DNA from: Deltaproteobacteria bacterium
GTDB taxonomy: Bacteria; Desulfobacterota; GWC2-55-46
Assembly: GCA_015075075.1 (NCBI GenBank)
Contig: JABTVA010000013.1
Span: 1 to 64,000 of the forward strand
Direction of reading: 5' to 3'
Length of the DNA stretch: 64,000 nucleotides
Positions 32,993 to 42,730 of the stretch are shown here, piece after piece (the first letter of the stretch is position 1; every line of letters starts with the position of its first letter). The position numbers and the translations under genes are program-made. A model generated the notes under the pieces. That model was given only the letters and a program-made list of their open reading frames with translations. It was not told the DNA's origin and searched no databases.

Positions 32993-35363
32993 ATGGCCGG
33001 AAATAAGAGAGAGCGACTTGTGGTCGTAGGGAACGGCATGGCCGCGAACGCCTTTGTCGAAGAGGTCTTGAAGGCCGGCCCGGAAAGGTACAGCATAACC
33101 GTATTCGGGAAGGAGAGCCATCCGGGCTACAACAGGGTCCTCCTTCCAGGTTGCCACAGGAAAGGAACCGGCCCGGCCTCGTCACGCACGGCCCTGAGTG
33201 GTACAGGGAAAACGGGGTCGAGGTGCGCTCGTCCGAAAAGATAGTCTCCATCAGGAGGGGAAGCCGGATGGTCGTGACGGAGCGCGGCCATGAGGCCGGG
33301 TACGACAAGCTCGTCCTCGCCACAGGCTCCCTTCCGGTCATGCCCGAGGTCCAGGAAAGGGCCTCCGGGGGTGGTCACGTTCAGGGACCCTGGACGACTG
33401 CGGCAGGATACTGGCCCATGCCCGGGAGGGCAGGCGCGCGGTCGTAATAGGGGGCGGCCTCCTGGGGCTGGAGGCCGCCGGCGCGCTTCGCTCTCTCGGC
33501 ATGGAGGTTGCCGTTGTGGCACTTGATGGACAGGCTCATGGAAAGGCAGCTCGACGAGCGTTCCGCCGGGCTCCTCAAGGAGGCGATTGAGGATATGGGC
33601 ATTGGGTGCTCCTACAAAAGGAGGTCGCCGCCTTCGAGGGCCGCGGAAAGATGGAGCGCGTGAGGTTCAGGGACGGCTCGGCCATGAAGGCGGGCCTGGC
33701 CGTCGTCTCCATAGGCGTCCGCCCCAATATCGAGCTTGCGAGGGAGGCCGGCATCTATACTGAAAAGGGCGTGGTGGTGAGCGACACCATGCAGACCTAT
33801 GACCCGGGCATCTATGCGATAGGCGAATGCGTCCAGCATAGGGCTCCACCTTCGGCCTGGTCGCGCCCATCTTCGAGCAGGCAAAGGTGGCCGCCAACCA
33901 GCTCGCCGGGGACGGCAGGCGCTCGTTCAGGAACTCCCCGGTCTCGGCCCGGCTCAAGGTGAAGGGCATCGACCTCTACTCCGCGGGCCGGGTCTCGGAA
34001 GACGGGGACTGCATAGAGTATTGCCTCGACAGGAGGTCGAGGTATACAAGAAAGTGGCGCTCGAAGACGGGAGGATCGCGGGGTAGTGCTCTTTGGGGAG
34101 AGTTCGCTGGGCCCCTCCCTCTTCGAGCTCCTTTTATCCGGTGAGGACGTAAGCCACAGGAGGCAGGGCCTCCTTAGCGGAGAGCGGAAAACGGAGGAGG
34201 CGGCCCGCGTCTCCGACGACGCGGTGGTCTGCGGGTGCAAGGGCGTCACAAAGGGGGCGATAGTCGAGGCAATAAAGTCCAGGGGCTGTTCACGAGGGAG
34301 GACGTAAGGCGGGAGACAGGGGCGTCCTCGTCCTGCGGCGCTGCGCGCCGCTTGTCGAAAGGGTCCTCGAGGAGACGCTCGGCGCCGCTTTTCAGCCCTC
34401 CTCCGGGCGGGCCCTCTGCGGATGCACCAGTTACGCGAGGGAGGACGTCCTCCGGAACATAAGGGAGAAGGGGCTCAAGTCGGTTGCGGAGGTCATGGCC
34501 GCGCTCGGGTGGGAGGGGGTCGGCTGCGATACGTGCAGGCCTGCCATCAACTACTATGTCACGATGGCCTGGCCGAGAGCGCCAGCGACGACCTGACATC
34601 GAGGCTCATAAACGAGCGGGCCCAGGCCAACATACAGAAGGACGGGACCTTTTCGGTGGTGCCGAGGATGTACGGAGGGGTGACGACCGCAGGAGAGCTT
34701 AAAAGGATAGCGGAGGTGGCCGAGAGGCATAAAGTGCCGCTTCTCAAGCTCACGGGAGGCCAGAGGATAGCCCTCATAGGCGTCCCGAGGGAGGGCCTTC
34801 CAGAGGTCTGGAGGGAGCTCAATATGCCCTCGGGTCATGCGTACGCCAAGGCCGTGAGGACCGTAAAGACCTGCGTGGGCGACAGGTTCTGCAGGTACGG
34901 GACGCAGGACTCGGTTGCGCTCGGCATCGAGATGGAAAAAAGGTTCGGCGGCATACCCCTGCCCGCCAAGGTCAAGCTCGCGGTAAGCGGGTGCCCCAGG
35001 AACTGCGCGGAGAGCGGAATAAAGGACATGGGTGTCGTGGGCGTCTCGGGCGGCTGGGAACTCTATGCCGGCGGTTGCGGCGGCATAGAGCTCAAGGGAG
35101 GCGAGAAGCTCGGGCATTTCAAGAGGCCTGACGAGGTGGTCGAGGCGACCGCCGCGTTTCTCCAGCTCTACAGGGAGGACGCGGATTACGGAGAGAGGAC
35201 GTTCAGGTGGGTAGTCCGAAGGGGCATCGGGAAGATACGGGAGGAGGCCCTCGGCGACGGTGAAAAGAGGAAGGCCCTGGCAAACAGGCTCGCTGCCGCA
35301 GCAAGGGCAGAAAAAGAGCACTGTGCTGCCGAGACTGAAACCGTTCTTATGAAAGGGGCTTGA
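32993..35363 (+). pseudogene. nirB: Assimilatory nitrite reductase large subunit NirB, many frameshifts
   Basis: Read across frames, the region gives a full NirB-like protein of about 790 residues. It has an FAD/NAD domain (LVVVGNGMAANAFVEE, TFRD, AVVIGGGLLGLEAAG, VSIGVRPNIELAREAGI), BFD-type 2Fe-2S segments (VVCGCKGVTKGAIVEAI, GCDTCRPAINYY) and the siroheme/4Fe-4S domain with TCVGDRFC and SGCPRNC. The frame changes about ten times between 33130 and 34590. The last 800 bases are one intact frame. Conserved residues survive in every piece and stops arise only after shifts. This is either very recent decay or clustered sequencing error. It would reduce nitrite to ammonium; no nirD or nitrate reductase is adjacent. 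Shine-Dalgarno AAGGGAGG precedes ATG 32993. Confidence 0.85.
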
Positions 35364-35366
35364 CGC

Positions 35367-36014
35367 TCAGCCGTGGTTGCGGGCCCTTGATATGAGCGCC
35401 GATATCGACGCCGCTTTCGCCTTTATTCTCGTCGCAAGGAGTATGTCGGATATAAGCGCGGCTGAGGACGCGCCGGATTCCAGGACCGATATGACGGTCT
35501 CCCCGGTTATGCCGCCGATTGCGACCACCGGGATGCGTACGCTCGCGGAGAGTTCCTTAAGCCTGGATAAGCCCTTCGGCGTGTCCGCGTCCTGTTTCGT
35601 CCTGGTGGGGAATATGGGGCCGAATGAGATATAGTCCGCCCCTCCGGCCTCCGCCTTTTTCGCCTCCTCGAGGCTATGGGTGGATACGCCTATCACCGAG
35701 GAGGGGAGGAGCCTCCTTGCGTCCCTTAGAGGTATGTCGTCCTGCCCGAGGTGGACCCCCTCGGCAGAGGCCATGAGGGCTATGTCTATCCTGTCGTTTA
35801 CGATGAAGATGGCCCTTCCCGCAAGGGCCTTCCTCATCTCCAGCGCCGCCCTGAGCATGGCGCCGCTGCCTTCCCCCTTTGCCCGGAGCTGCACGATCCT
35901 TGCGCCGCCCGAGGCGAGCTCGTCCGCGCATTCGCCCGCCCTTTCAAGGCCCACGTAGGCCGAATCGACAATGGCGTACAGGCCCGAGATGAACGTAGGA
36001 TGGGAGTTCTTCAT
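35367..36014 (-). CDS. thiE: Thiamine-phosphate synthase
   Basis: Joins the HMP pyrophosphate and thiazole phosphate moieties to make thiamine monophosphate, the substrate of ThiL. TIM-barrel protein of 215 residues with ARIVQLRAK near 38, FIVNDRIDIALM near 70, GVHLGQDD near 85, DYISFGPIFPTRTK near 128 and VVAIGGIT near 165. ATG 36014 overlaps the ntrC stop by four bases (ATGA), so a vitamin gene is translationally coupled to ntrBC. It converges on nirB with a 3-base gap. Confidence 0.95.
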   Translation of the reverse strand: MKNSHPTFISGLYAIVDSAYVGLERAGECADELASGGARIVQLRAKGEGSGAMLRAALEMRKALAGRAIFIVNDRIDIALMASAEGVHLGQDDIPLRDARRLLPSSVIGVSTHSLEEAKKAEAGGADYISFGPIFPTRTKQDADTPKGLSRLKELSASVRIPVVAIGGITGETVISVLESGASSAALISDILLATRIKAKAASISALISRARNHG

Positions 36015-37441
36015 CCCTTGAGCTTCCCCATGCTTATGTCGAGCTCCCGGATCTTCTTCCGTAGGGTGTTCCTGTTTATGCCGAGCATCTCGGCGGCCTG
36101 CACCTGGTTGCCCCTGGTCTTTTCCAGCACGAGCTTTATAAGGGGCCTTTCCATGTACGGCATGATGAAGGAGTAGAGCTCCTGTCTCGAGCGGTGGTCC
36201 GTCTTGTCGATGATGGGCTTGAGGCGCGCGGCTATCATGTCCTCGATGGACTCTTCCCTCTTTGCCCGTTTCTCCGGGAGCGCAAGGTCCTCGTCCTTGA
36301 TGCTGACGCTCCGCGACATGAGAACGGCCCGCCTTACGGTGTTCTCAAGCTCCCGGACGTTTCCGGGCCACTGGTAGGCCTCGAGCGCATCGAGGGCGGA
36401 CCTGTCGAACGACCTCGGCCCGCAGTTGAACTCCCTGCTGAACTTCTCGAGGAAGTGCTGCGAAAGCACGGCGACGTCTCCCCTCCGGTCGCGTAGCGGC
36501 GGAAGCGTAAGCGTTATGCCGTTAAGCCTGAAGAGGAGGTCCTCCCTGAAGCTTCCCCCGGCAACGCTCTTCTCAAGGTCCTGGTTGGTGGCCGCTATTA
36601 TCCGGACATCCACGCGCACCGGCTCCCTGCCGCCCACGCGGTAGAACTCCCTCTCTTGAATGACGCGCAGAAGCCGCGCCTGCAGATCCGCGCTCATGTC
36701 GCCCACCTCGTCGAGGAAAAGGGTGCCTTTGTCGGCAAGCTCGAACTTCCCTTTTTTCGACTCGACCGCGCCGGTAAATGCCCCCTTTTCAAAGCCGAAT
36801 AGCTCGCTCTCCATGAGGTCCCTGGGCACCGCCGCGGTGTTGACGGCCACGAAGGGGCCCTCGGCCCTGGGGCTGTTCACGTGAATGAGCCGCGCGAGGA
36901 GCTCCTTGCCCGTGCCGCTCTCCCCGAGTACGAGGACCGTAACGTCCCTTGCGGCGACCTTCCCGGCCTTCTTGAAAACCTCCTCCACGGCCTTGCTCTT
37001 CCCGATGAAGACCGTCTCGTCCGAGAGCTTCTGGAGGAGCCTTTCCTTCAGGGTCGAGACCTTTTCCCTGAGCCTCGAGTTCTCGATCGCGCGCTCGACC
37101 GTGAGCTCCACCTCGGCGAGGTCAAAGGGCTTGGTTATGTAGTCGAAGGCGCCGAGCTTCATTGCCTCGAGCGTGTTCTTCATGCTCGGCTCGGCTGTCA
37201 TTATGATGAAGGAAGCGCCGAGGCCTGCATCCCGCGCCTCCGTAAGGAGCTTCAAGCCGTCCTTGCCCGGCATATTTATGTCAAGGAGGGCGAGCGAGAC
37301 CTCCTGCCCCGACAGTATCTTCCAGGCCTCGTCGCCGTCCGAGGCCCTGACCACATCGAGCCCCTTTTCCTTAAGGAACCTCTCCAGCACCCATAGTACG
37401 CTCTCGTCGTCGTCCGCAACGAGCACCCTTTCCGCGCTCAT
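36011..37441 (-). CDS. ntrC: Nitrogen regulator NtrC, sigma-54 activator
   Basis: Enhancer-binding activator of nitrogen genes. Receiver domain with Asp in [10 protein letters not shown] near residue 54; AAA+ domain at about 140-370 with Walker A GESGTGKE, the sigma-54 contact loop GAFTGA, Walker [11 protein letters not shown] and the R-finger region; C-terminal Fis-type helix-turn-helix ([18 protein letters not shown]) near 450-470. 476 residues, normal. Start overlaps the ntrB stop (4 bases). The sigma-54 promoter at 26771 is the obvious local target, though no NtrC operator was recognised there. Confidence 0.95.
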   Translation of the reverse strand: MSAERVLVADDDESVLWVLERFLKEKGLDVVRASDGDEAWKILSGQEVSLALLDINMPGKDGLKLLTEARDAGLGASFIIMTAEPSMKNTLEAMKLGAFDYITKPFDLAEVELTVERAIENSRLREKVSTLKERLLQKLSDETVFIGKSKAVEEVFKKAGKVAARDVTVLVLGESGTGKELLARLIHVNSPRAEGPFVAVNTAAVPRDLMESELFGFEKGAFTGAVESKKGKFELADKGTLFLDEVGDMSADLQARLLRVIQEREFYRVGGREPVRVDVRIIAATNQDLEKSVAGGSFREDLLFRLNGITLTLPPLRDRRGDVAVLSQHFLEKFSREFNCGPRSFDRSALDALEAYQWPGNVRELENTVRRAVLMSRSVSIKDEDLALPEKRAKREESIEDMIAARLKPIIDKTDHRSRQELYSFIMPYMERPLIKLVLEKTRGNQVQAAEMLGINRNTLRKKIRELDISMGKLKG

Positions 37442-38532
37442 CCCGCCCCCCTGTCATCTACCGGGAGATAGACAAGGACCGATGTGCCTTCTCCCGGCTC
37501 TGAAGCTATCTTCAAGTGGCCGCCGTGCTCTTTTACTATTTTAAGGGTGATGGCCATGCCGAGGCCGCTCCCCTTTGGTTTGGTGGTGAAAAAGGGCGTG
37601 AAGACGTTTTCAAGGTCTTCGGGCCTTATCCCGCACCCGGTGTCCCGGACCTCTATGGATACCATGCGGCCCGTGCCGCCCTCGCCCATGTGGAATTCGG
37701 TTATGGCCCTTGTAGTGACGCTCACGATGCCGCTCTCCGGGATGGCCTCGACCGCGTTCTTTACAAGGTTCAGGAATACCTGCTTCAGCTGCCCCTCGTC
37801 CCCGGCGACCTCCGGGATGCTCGGGTCATAGCTCTTTACGAAGGTATGGCGCCCTGCCCCCTCTTCGAGGAGGAGGACCACGGAGTCGAGCACCTGGTGT
37901 ATGTTGACCGGCTTTTTTACGAGCCTGGCCGGCCTGGCGAAGTCGAGCATCTCGTTAAGTATGCCGTTCAGGCGGTCGGCCTCTTTTATGATCACCTCCA
38001 TGTATTCGTTGAGGCCCTTGTCAGATGCCTTTCTCGATAGGAGCTGGGCGGCGCCCCTTATTCCGCTAAGCGGGTTCCGTATCTCATGCGCGAGGTTCGC
38101 GGCAAAGGCGCCTATGTACGCGAGCCGCTCCTTCCGGAGGGCGCTCGTTTCGAGGGGCTTTATGCCCGAGAGGTCCTTTAATAACGCTACGGCCCCCCTC
38201 AGGCTGCCTTCGGGGTCGAAGACAAGGCTTGTCGTCACGCTCACCGGCAAGGCGTCGCCTGTAATCCTCCTCCAGAGCTTCTCCTCGTACTCGGCGAAGA
38301 TGCGCCCCTTGTCCATTGTCTCCCGGAGCATCTCGGCTATGCGCGGGTTCCGCTTGAAGCAGGCGTCAAGGGGCTTGCCCAATACAAATGAGCGCGAAAG
38401 CTCGGTCATCTTTTCAGCCGATTGGTTGAAGACGGAGACCCTCATATCCGGGCCGACGGCTATCACGCCCTCGGCAAGGCTTTCGAGTATGTCCTCAAAG
38501 GAAAGCGGGGATGGGGGGATGGTCATGCTCAC
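37438..38532 (-). CDS. ntrB: Nitrogen sensor kinase NtrB
   Basis: Cytoplasmic PAS histidine kinase that phosphorylates NtrC when GlnK/GlnB signals low nitrogen. PAS domain at residues about 12-120, HisKA with phospho-His in NLAHEIRNPLSG near 150, HATPase with NLVKNAVEAIPESG, DTGCGIRPEDLENVF and GSGLGMAITLKI. 364 residues and no membrane segment, as expected. GTG 38532 or ATG 38526 may be the start. It is the first gene of ntrB-ntrC-thiE. Confidence 0.93.
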   Translation of the reverse strand: MSMTIPPSPLSFEDILESLAEGVIAVGPDMRVSVFNQSAEKMTELSRSFVLGKPLDACFKRNPRIAEMLRETMDKGRIFAEYEEKLWRRITGDALPVSVTTSLVFDPEGSLRGAVALLKDLSGIKPLETSALRKERLAYIGAFAANLAHEIRNPLSGIRGAAQLLSRKASDKGLNEYMEVIIKEADRLNGILNEMLDFARPARLVKKPVNIHQVLDSVVLLLEEGAGRHTFVKSYDPSIPEVAGDEGQLKQVFLNLVKNAVEAIPESGIVSVTTRAITEFHMGEGGTGRMVSIEVRDTGCGIRPEDLENVFTPFFTTKPKGSGLGMAITLKIVKEHGGHLKIASEPGEGTSVLVYLPVDDRGAG

Positions 38533-38652
38533 TCTGCCTATTTATTAGGCAATCATAGCAGGCCCGCACTATAAACGCAACGGAAAACGAGGGGATAGGG
38601 GGATACAGCAATGGGGGTTGTTTTCTGGTCTTTCCGAAAGCATAATGTCTCC

Positions 38653-39051
38653 ATGCGCGAGATGGCCGCCGGAATAATCATAAAGGACAGGAAGGTGCTC
38701 CTCGTCCATAACGTGAAGCACGGGCTGAGGGTCGAGCCTCCGGGCGGGAAAAAGCTCTCGGACGAGGCGTGGGAGGAATCGGTCGCAAGGGAGATACGGG
38801 AAGAGCTCGGGGTGGAGGCGCGAGTCACAGGGCTATTCGGCGAGTACAGGACCCATTCCCCTGAGGGGGATTTCATGGTCAGGATGTATTTGTGCGAAAT
38901 AGCCTCAGGAGTGCCCAGGATAATGGAGCCGGACAAGGTGCCTGCATTCGGATGGTATTCCCTTGAAGACCTGAAGAGGCTTTCAGACGAGGGCTCGCTC
39001 GTCCCGAACATGCGCCTTGCCCTTGACGACCTTGAGGATATATTGTCCTGA
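38653..39051 (+). CDS. NUDIX hydrolase
   Basis: Hydrolyses a nucleoside diphosphate linked to another moiety, often for housecleaning. The Nudix box begins PPGGKKLSDEAWEESVAREI and continues REELGVE, at about residues 31-56 from the preferred start. I choose ATG 38653 (MREMAAGIII) because the 14 residues before it in the open frame are not family-like; the Shine-Dalgarno is weak for both. About 132 residues, MutT size. It is divergent from ntrB. The substrate is unknown. Confidence 0.88.
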   Translation: MREMAAGIIIKDRKVLLVHNVKHGLRVEPPGGKKLSDEAWEESVAREIREELGVEARVTGLFGEYRTHSPEGDFMVRMYLCEIASGVPRIMEPDKVPAFGWYSLEDLKRLSDEGSLVPNMRLALDDLEDILS

Positions 39052-39052
39052 G

Positions 39053-39082
39053 AAATAAAAAGCCCCGCCTTAAAGGCGGGGC
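39053..39082. terminator. Bidirectional terminator between NUDIX and the secreted-protein gene
   Basis: GCCCCGCC-TTAAA-GGCGGGGC (39062-39082) starts 10 bases after the NUDIX stop. Read on the minus strand it is followed by TTTTTATTT, so it ends transcripts of the minus-strand gene at 39190 well; on the plus strand the tail is only AAATTA. Confidence 0.75.
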
Positions 39083-39089
39083 AAATTAC

Positions 39090-39175
39090 GATAGTCCTTC
39101 CGAGGCGCTCGCCTCAAGCAACGCACGGAAAGGTCCTGAGGCCCCTTTCCGCCATAGCTACCCGGGAGTCTGTGT
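39090..39175. other. Structured non-coding stretch 3' of the secreted-protein gene
   Basis: Two well-formed hairpins, GAGGCG-CT-CGCCTC near 39102-39115 and CGGAAAGG...CCTTTCCG near 39126-39153, are followed by TAGCTACCCGGGAG. The compact hairpin-ACGCA-hairpin order recalls a small aptamer, but I cannot match it to a named family, and it lies 3' of the minus-strand gene rather than 5' of any gene. Confidence 0.35.
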
Positions 39176-39189
39176 TTACGCGGCCTGCG

Positions 39190-39747
39190 TCAGTACGCCT
39201 TGCCGGTCTGTCCGGCGTCGCCGCTCATGGTGCCGCCTGTAGTGCCGCCGTCAGCCGCGCCGCCGCCCATTGCGCCGGGCTCGCCGCCGGGCATCCCGGC
39301 AAGCTGCGAATCCACGCTCGCGCGTATGTCGCTGCCGAGGTCGGCAGGATCGGTCACCTCGCCCTCGCGGGCCTGCACCTGGTCGCGGAGCGTCTGTGAG
39401 ACCATGTCATGGGCATCGCTATCGGAGAGCCCCCTCTGCATGGCGGTGCTCATGCTGGCGAGAACATCCCTCAGGCAAGGGCCGGTGCAGTCGTTGTCAA
39501 CGGCCGTCTTGGCCAGGTCGGATACCGCCTGGGGGTCCGCGTCGCGCTGGGCGAACTCGTTAAGCTGCGGCTCTATCGCGTCGATATCGGACTGGGAGAG
39601 ATCGGTATCTTCCTGTATCTGCGTCTTGAACTTCTCGACGTCCGCTCCGGCGCCAGTCCTCTCGCCGGCAGCGTAGGCGGAAGGTGCGGCAACGGCGAAT
39701 AGCAAGCCAAAAGCTGCAGCCAATCGGAAGAAATTGCTTTTCCTCAT
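39190..39747 (-). CDS. Secreted protein of unknown function, Gly-rich tail
   Basis: 185 residues with a clear signal peptide (FFRLAAAFGLLFAVAAPSAYA, cleavage near residue 27). The mature part is acidic and helical, with spaced Asp/Gln (DLSQSDIDAIEPQLNEFAQ) and two Cys in NDCTGPCL near residue 90. It ends in a Gly/Thr-rich tail (GGGAADGGTTGGTMSGDAG). ATG 39747 has GGGGGGCAGAA upstream; the longer open frame is spurious. I do not recognise a family. The two Cys may form a disulfide or bind a metal. Confidence 0.75.
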   Translation of the reverse strand: MRKSNFFRLAAAFGLLFAVAAPSAYAAGERTGAGADVEKFKTQIQEDTDLSQSDIDAIEPQLNEFAQRDADPQAVSDLAKTAVDNDCTGPCLRDVLASMSTAMQRGLSDSDAHDMVSQTLRDQVQAREGEVTDPADLGSDIRASVDSQLAGMPGGEPGAMGGGAADGGTTGGTMSGDAGQTGKAY

Positions 39748-39833
39748 TTCTGCCCCCCTCTTTTTAAAGTTGCTGGTTTTTATGCCGCATATAAAAAAGT
39801 ATATACCAGCATCGGAGGTCGTCAAGGGAGGGC

Positions 39834-40106
39834 TTACGGATTGCCGCGTTTTTCCTTTTCTTCCATGCTGTCGTAGCCGTAAAAAAGGAAGTAGAAGAGG
39901 ACCCCGGCGAGGGTTATGAACATGAATATGCCGTTTGCGGTGGCATACCAGAGGACCCCGCCCGCAACCCCCACTATGAAACCTATCCAGTTGAGGGTCT
40001 TTACCGTCCCGGGGTCCATCTTTTTTACCCATTGGTCGGCGTACTTGTAGACGAGTATCATGGCGATTACCACGCCCACGGTTATCATGAAGCCGGTTAT
40101 GGACAT
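39834..40106 (-). CDS. Small membrane protein, unknown
   Basis: 90 residues with three likely membrane helices (ITGFMITVGVVIAMILVY, LNWIGFIVGVAGGVLWYA, GIFMFITLAGVLFYFLFYG) and a charged C-terminal tail (SMEEKEKRGNP). It lies 13 bases downstream of mtnA on the same strand, so cotranscription is likely, but I know of no link to methionine salvage. No family recognised. Confidence 0.65.
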   Translation of the reverse strand: MSITGFMITVGVVIAMILVYKYADQWVKKMDPGTVKTLNWIGFIVGVAGGVLWYATANGIFMFITLAGVLFYFLFYGYDSMEEKEKRGNP

Positions 40107-40119
40107 AAGCAGCCTTTCG

Positions 40120-41154
40120 TCATTTAAAGAGCGCCTTGAGCCCCTTTTTATAAGGGGCCCGCACGACTCCCTTCTCGGTTATTATGCCGGTCACGAGCCT
40201 AGCGGGCGTTACGTCGAAGGCCGGGTTTCTCACGCCCACGCCCTTGGGGGCTATCCGCCTCTTCTGTATGTGCGTTACCTCCGAGGGGTCCCTCTCCTCG
40301 ATGGGGATGAGGTCGCCGTGCGGGGTCTTTAGGTCGATGGTAGAGAGCGGGGCCGCAACATAGAAAGGGATGCCGTGTTCCCTTGCGAGCACCGCGACCG
40401 TATATGTGCCTATCTTGTTGGCAACGTCCCCGTTCGCGGCTATCCTGTCCGCGCCGACCACGACCGAGCCTATGAGCCCCTTTTTCATCATGTAACCGGC
40501 CATGTTGTCTGTTATGAGGGTCACGTCTATCCCGTCCTTCTTAAGCTCCCATGCGGTGAGCCTTGCGCCCTGCAGGAAAGGCCTGGTCTCGTCCGCGTAT
40601 ACCTTTATCCTTTTCTTCTGCTCGATAGCGCCCCTTATGACACCGAGCGCGGTCCCGTAACCGGCGGTCGCAAGCGCCCCTGCATTGCAATGCGTAAGGA
40701 CGGCGGAGCCGCTCTTAAGGAGCCTCCCGCCGTGCCTGCCGATGAGACGGTTTATCTCGATATCCTCCCTGTGCATCGTCAAGGCCTCCTTGACGAGCCT
40801 CTTCTTGAGCGCCGCGACATCCAGGCCAGGGGAGGATTTGACCACCCCCCTCATCCGCTCTATCGCCCAGAAGAGGTTCACGGCCGTGGGCCGGGCCGAG
40901 GCGATCAGCCCGGTTACCTTGTCGAACTCCTTCCTGAAGTCCTTCGTGTCCACGGCCTTTATCCTGAGGGCGCCGAGGGCCGCACCCATTGCCGCGGCAA
41001 CTCCTATGGCCGGGGCGCCCCGGACCACCATGTCCTTTATGGCCCCGGCAACGTCCTTGTGCGACCGGTATCTCCTGTAAACCTCCTTTTCGGGCAGGAG
41101 CCGCTGGTCTATCATCAAAACGGTATTGTTCTTCCACTCCACTGTCTTGAACAT
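40120..41154 (-). CDS. mtnA: S-methyl-5-thioribose-1-phosphate isomerase
   Basis: Converts methylthioribose-1-phosphate to the ribulose form in methionine salvage. Hallmarks: [15 protein letters not shown] near residue 43, the catalytic Cys in [19 protein letters not shown] near 155, [17 protein letters not shown] near 190, and [19 protein letters not shown] with catalytic Asp near 233. 344 residues, normal. Start at 41154 has AGGAG upstream, adjoining repeat C copy 2. No other mtn genes are present; in many bacteria mtnA works alone in the MTA-isoprenoid or DHAP shunt. Confidence 0.95.
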   Translation of the reverse strand: MFKTVEWKNNTVLMIDQRLLPEKEVYRRYRSHKDVAGAIKDMVVRGAPAIGVAAAMGAALGALRIKAVDTKDFRKEFDKVTGLIASARPTAVNLFWAIERMRGVVKSSPGLDVAALKKRLVKEALTMHREDIEINRLIGRHGGRLLKSGSAVLTHCNAGALATAGYGTALGVIRGAIEQKKRIKVYADETRPFLQGARLTAWELKKDGIDVTLITDNMAGYMMKKGLIGSVVVGADRIAANGDVANKIGTYTVAVLAREHGIPFYVAAPLSTIDLKTPHGDLIPIEERDPSEVTHIQKRRIAPKGVGVRNPAFDVTPARLVTGIITEKGVVRAPYKKGLKALFK

Positions 41155-41167
41155 CGCATTCTCCTGT

Positions 41168-41321
41168 CAGGCTGCTGAAAAAGTCCATCTGCTTCGAAGG
41201 CTACGTCGCTGGACACTCCGGCGTATACAAAAATACGCCTCATTCACAGTTTCTCGACGCCTCGCATCTGGAGCTTTTTGAGCAGCCTGAATGTGGTTTG
41301 ATTTTTTCAGCAAACTGCCAC
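41168..41321. repeat. Repeat family C, copy 2
   Basis: CAGGCTGCTGAAAAAGTCC opens the copy and AGCTTTTTGAGCAGCCTG closes the core near 41289; a tail TTTTTTCAGCAAACTGCC leads to the moeA stop codon at 41325-41323. It fills the moeA-mtnA gap. Same tail arrangement as copy 1 at 31282. Confidence 0.9.
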
Positions 41322-41322
41322 A

Positions 41323-42561
41323 TCAAAAGGCGGGGGCCGCGCTTCCGAGGACGGTCTCGTCAAAGGGCTGCACCTTCACCGTGTCGCCGGCCCTGAACCC
41401 CGCTGAGCCCTCAGGCACTATTATGAAGGAGTTGGCCCTGACCATGGTGGATATCATGCCCGAGCCCTGGCCGTCAAGCGGGGTGGCGGTAAAGGCGTTG
41501 TCCTCAAGGGACAGCTCGGCCCTTATGAAGTTCATCCTGCCTGGCTTGATCTTCAGGTCCTTCGTGATGCGCGCCTCAATCGCCCGCCTGAAGAGGTCCT
41601 TCCTTCCCGCCATCTTGAGGAGCGAGGGCCTTACGAACTGCTCGAAAGCGACCATGGATGAGACGGGATTTCCGGGGAGTCCGAAGGCGGGCTTCCCGCC
41701 GATAACGCCGAAGGCGAGGGGCTTTCCCGGCTTCATGGCCACCTTCCAGAATATCATCGACGAGCCCATTTCCTTCAAGACGTCCTTTACGAAGTCGTAA
41801 TCGCCGACCGAGACGCCGCCCGAGGATACGATGCAGTCGGCGGACATCGCGGCCTCGAGCCTTTCGCGAAGGCTCTCCCTCGTATCCCGTGCTATCCCGA
41901 GCTGGATTGGCACTGCCCCTGCGGACTTTACGAGCGCCGAGAGGGCGTAGCCGTTGCTGTTTGTTATCTTCCCGAAGCCAGGGGCCTCGAATATGTCCGA
42001 GAGCTCGTCGCCTGTCGATATGACCGCCACCCGGGGCCTTTTGTGAACGAAGATGAAGGGCACGCCGACCGTGGCGAGCATGCTCACCTCCGAGGGGCGA
42101 ATGAGCGCGCCTCTTTCTATGACGGTCTCGCCAGCCTTGAAGTCCTCGCCCTGGCGCCTTATGTTGTCGCCGGGCCGGGCCTGGGCCTTTACGAGCACGA
42201 AGCCGTCGCCGGGCTCGGTCCTCTCGACCATTACCACCGAGTCCGCGCCCTGGGGCACGGGCGCGCCAGTCATTATGCGGACAGCGGACCCTCCCGCGAC
42301 AGGCTCCCCGGGCGTCCGGCCTGCCGGAAGGTCGTAGAGCACCTTGAGCCTCACCGGCTTTTCCGGCGAGGCGCCGGAGGTGTCGGCAGCGCGGAGCGCG
42401 TAGCCGTCCATTGCGGAGTTGTCCCACGGGGGGTTCCCGCCCCTGGCCTTTACGTCCTCCCCGAGCACCCTTCCGAGCGCGCGCTCAACCGGGACGCTCT
42501 CAATGCCGAGCGGCCTTATTTCCTTGAGTATGGTATCGAGGGCTTCCTTAACGGAGATCAT
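41323..42561 (-). CDS. moeA: Molybdopterin molybdenumtransferase
   Basis: Inserts molybdate into adenylylated molybdopterin to give molybdenum cofactor. Domain order as in MoeA: opening ALDTILKEIRP, PPWDNSAMDGYALR near residue 45-60, IMTGAPVPQGAD, the central MPT-binding domain with STGDEL and SNGYALSALV, SSGGVSVGDYDFVKDVL near 250, PGKPLAFG and GLPGNPVSSMVAFEQFVRP. I prefer ATG 42561 (MISVKEAL) because AAAGGG lies upstream; ATG 42576 is possible. About 412 residues. No other mo-gene is adjacent. Confidence 0.94.
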   Translation of the reverse strand: MISVKEALDTILKEIRPLGIESVPVERALGRVLGEDVKARGGNPPWDNSAMDGYALRAADTSGASPEKPVRLKVLYDLPAGRTPGEPVAGGSAVRIMTGAPVPQGADSVVMVERTEPGDGFVLVKAQARPGDNIRRQGEDFKAGETVIERGALIRPSEVSMLATVGVPFIFVHKRPRVAVISTGDELSDIFEAPGFGKITNSNGYALSALVKSAGAVPIQLGIARDTRESLRERLEAAMSADCIVSSGGVSVGDYDFVKDVLKEMGSSMIFWKVAMKPGKPLAFGVIGGKPAFGLPGNPVSSMVAFEQFVRPSLLKMAGRKDLFRRAIEARITKDLKIKPGRMNFIRAELSLEDNAFTATPLDGQGSGMISTMVRANSFIIVPEGSAGFRAGDTVKVQPFDETVLGSAAPAF

Positions 42562-42730
42562 TACACACCCTTTCATTCACGTTATAGTGTAAAACATATC
42601 ACCATAAGGCTTTCATGTAAATGGAGAAGAGGATACCAGGGCTCGCGAGAAGAGCCAATGGAGAGTTATCATATTTTAACGAATGAGCAATGGCCTCTTA
42701 ACGCGGTTCCCTCGCTTTTTTGGCTGAGCA

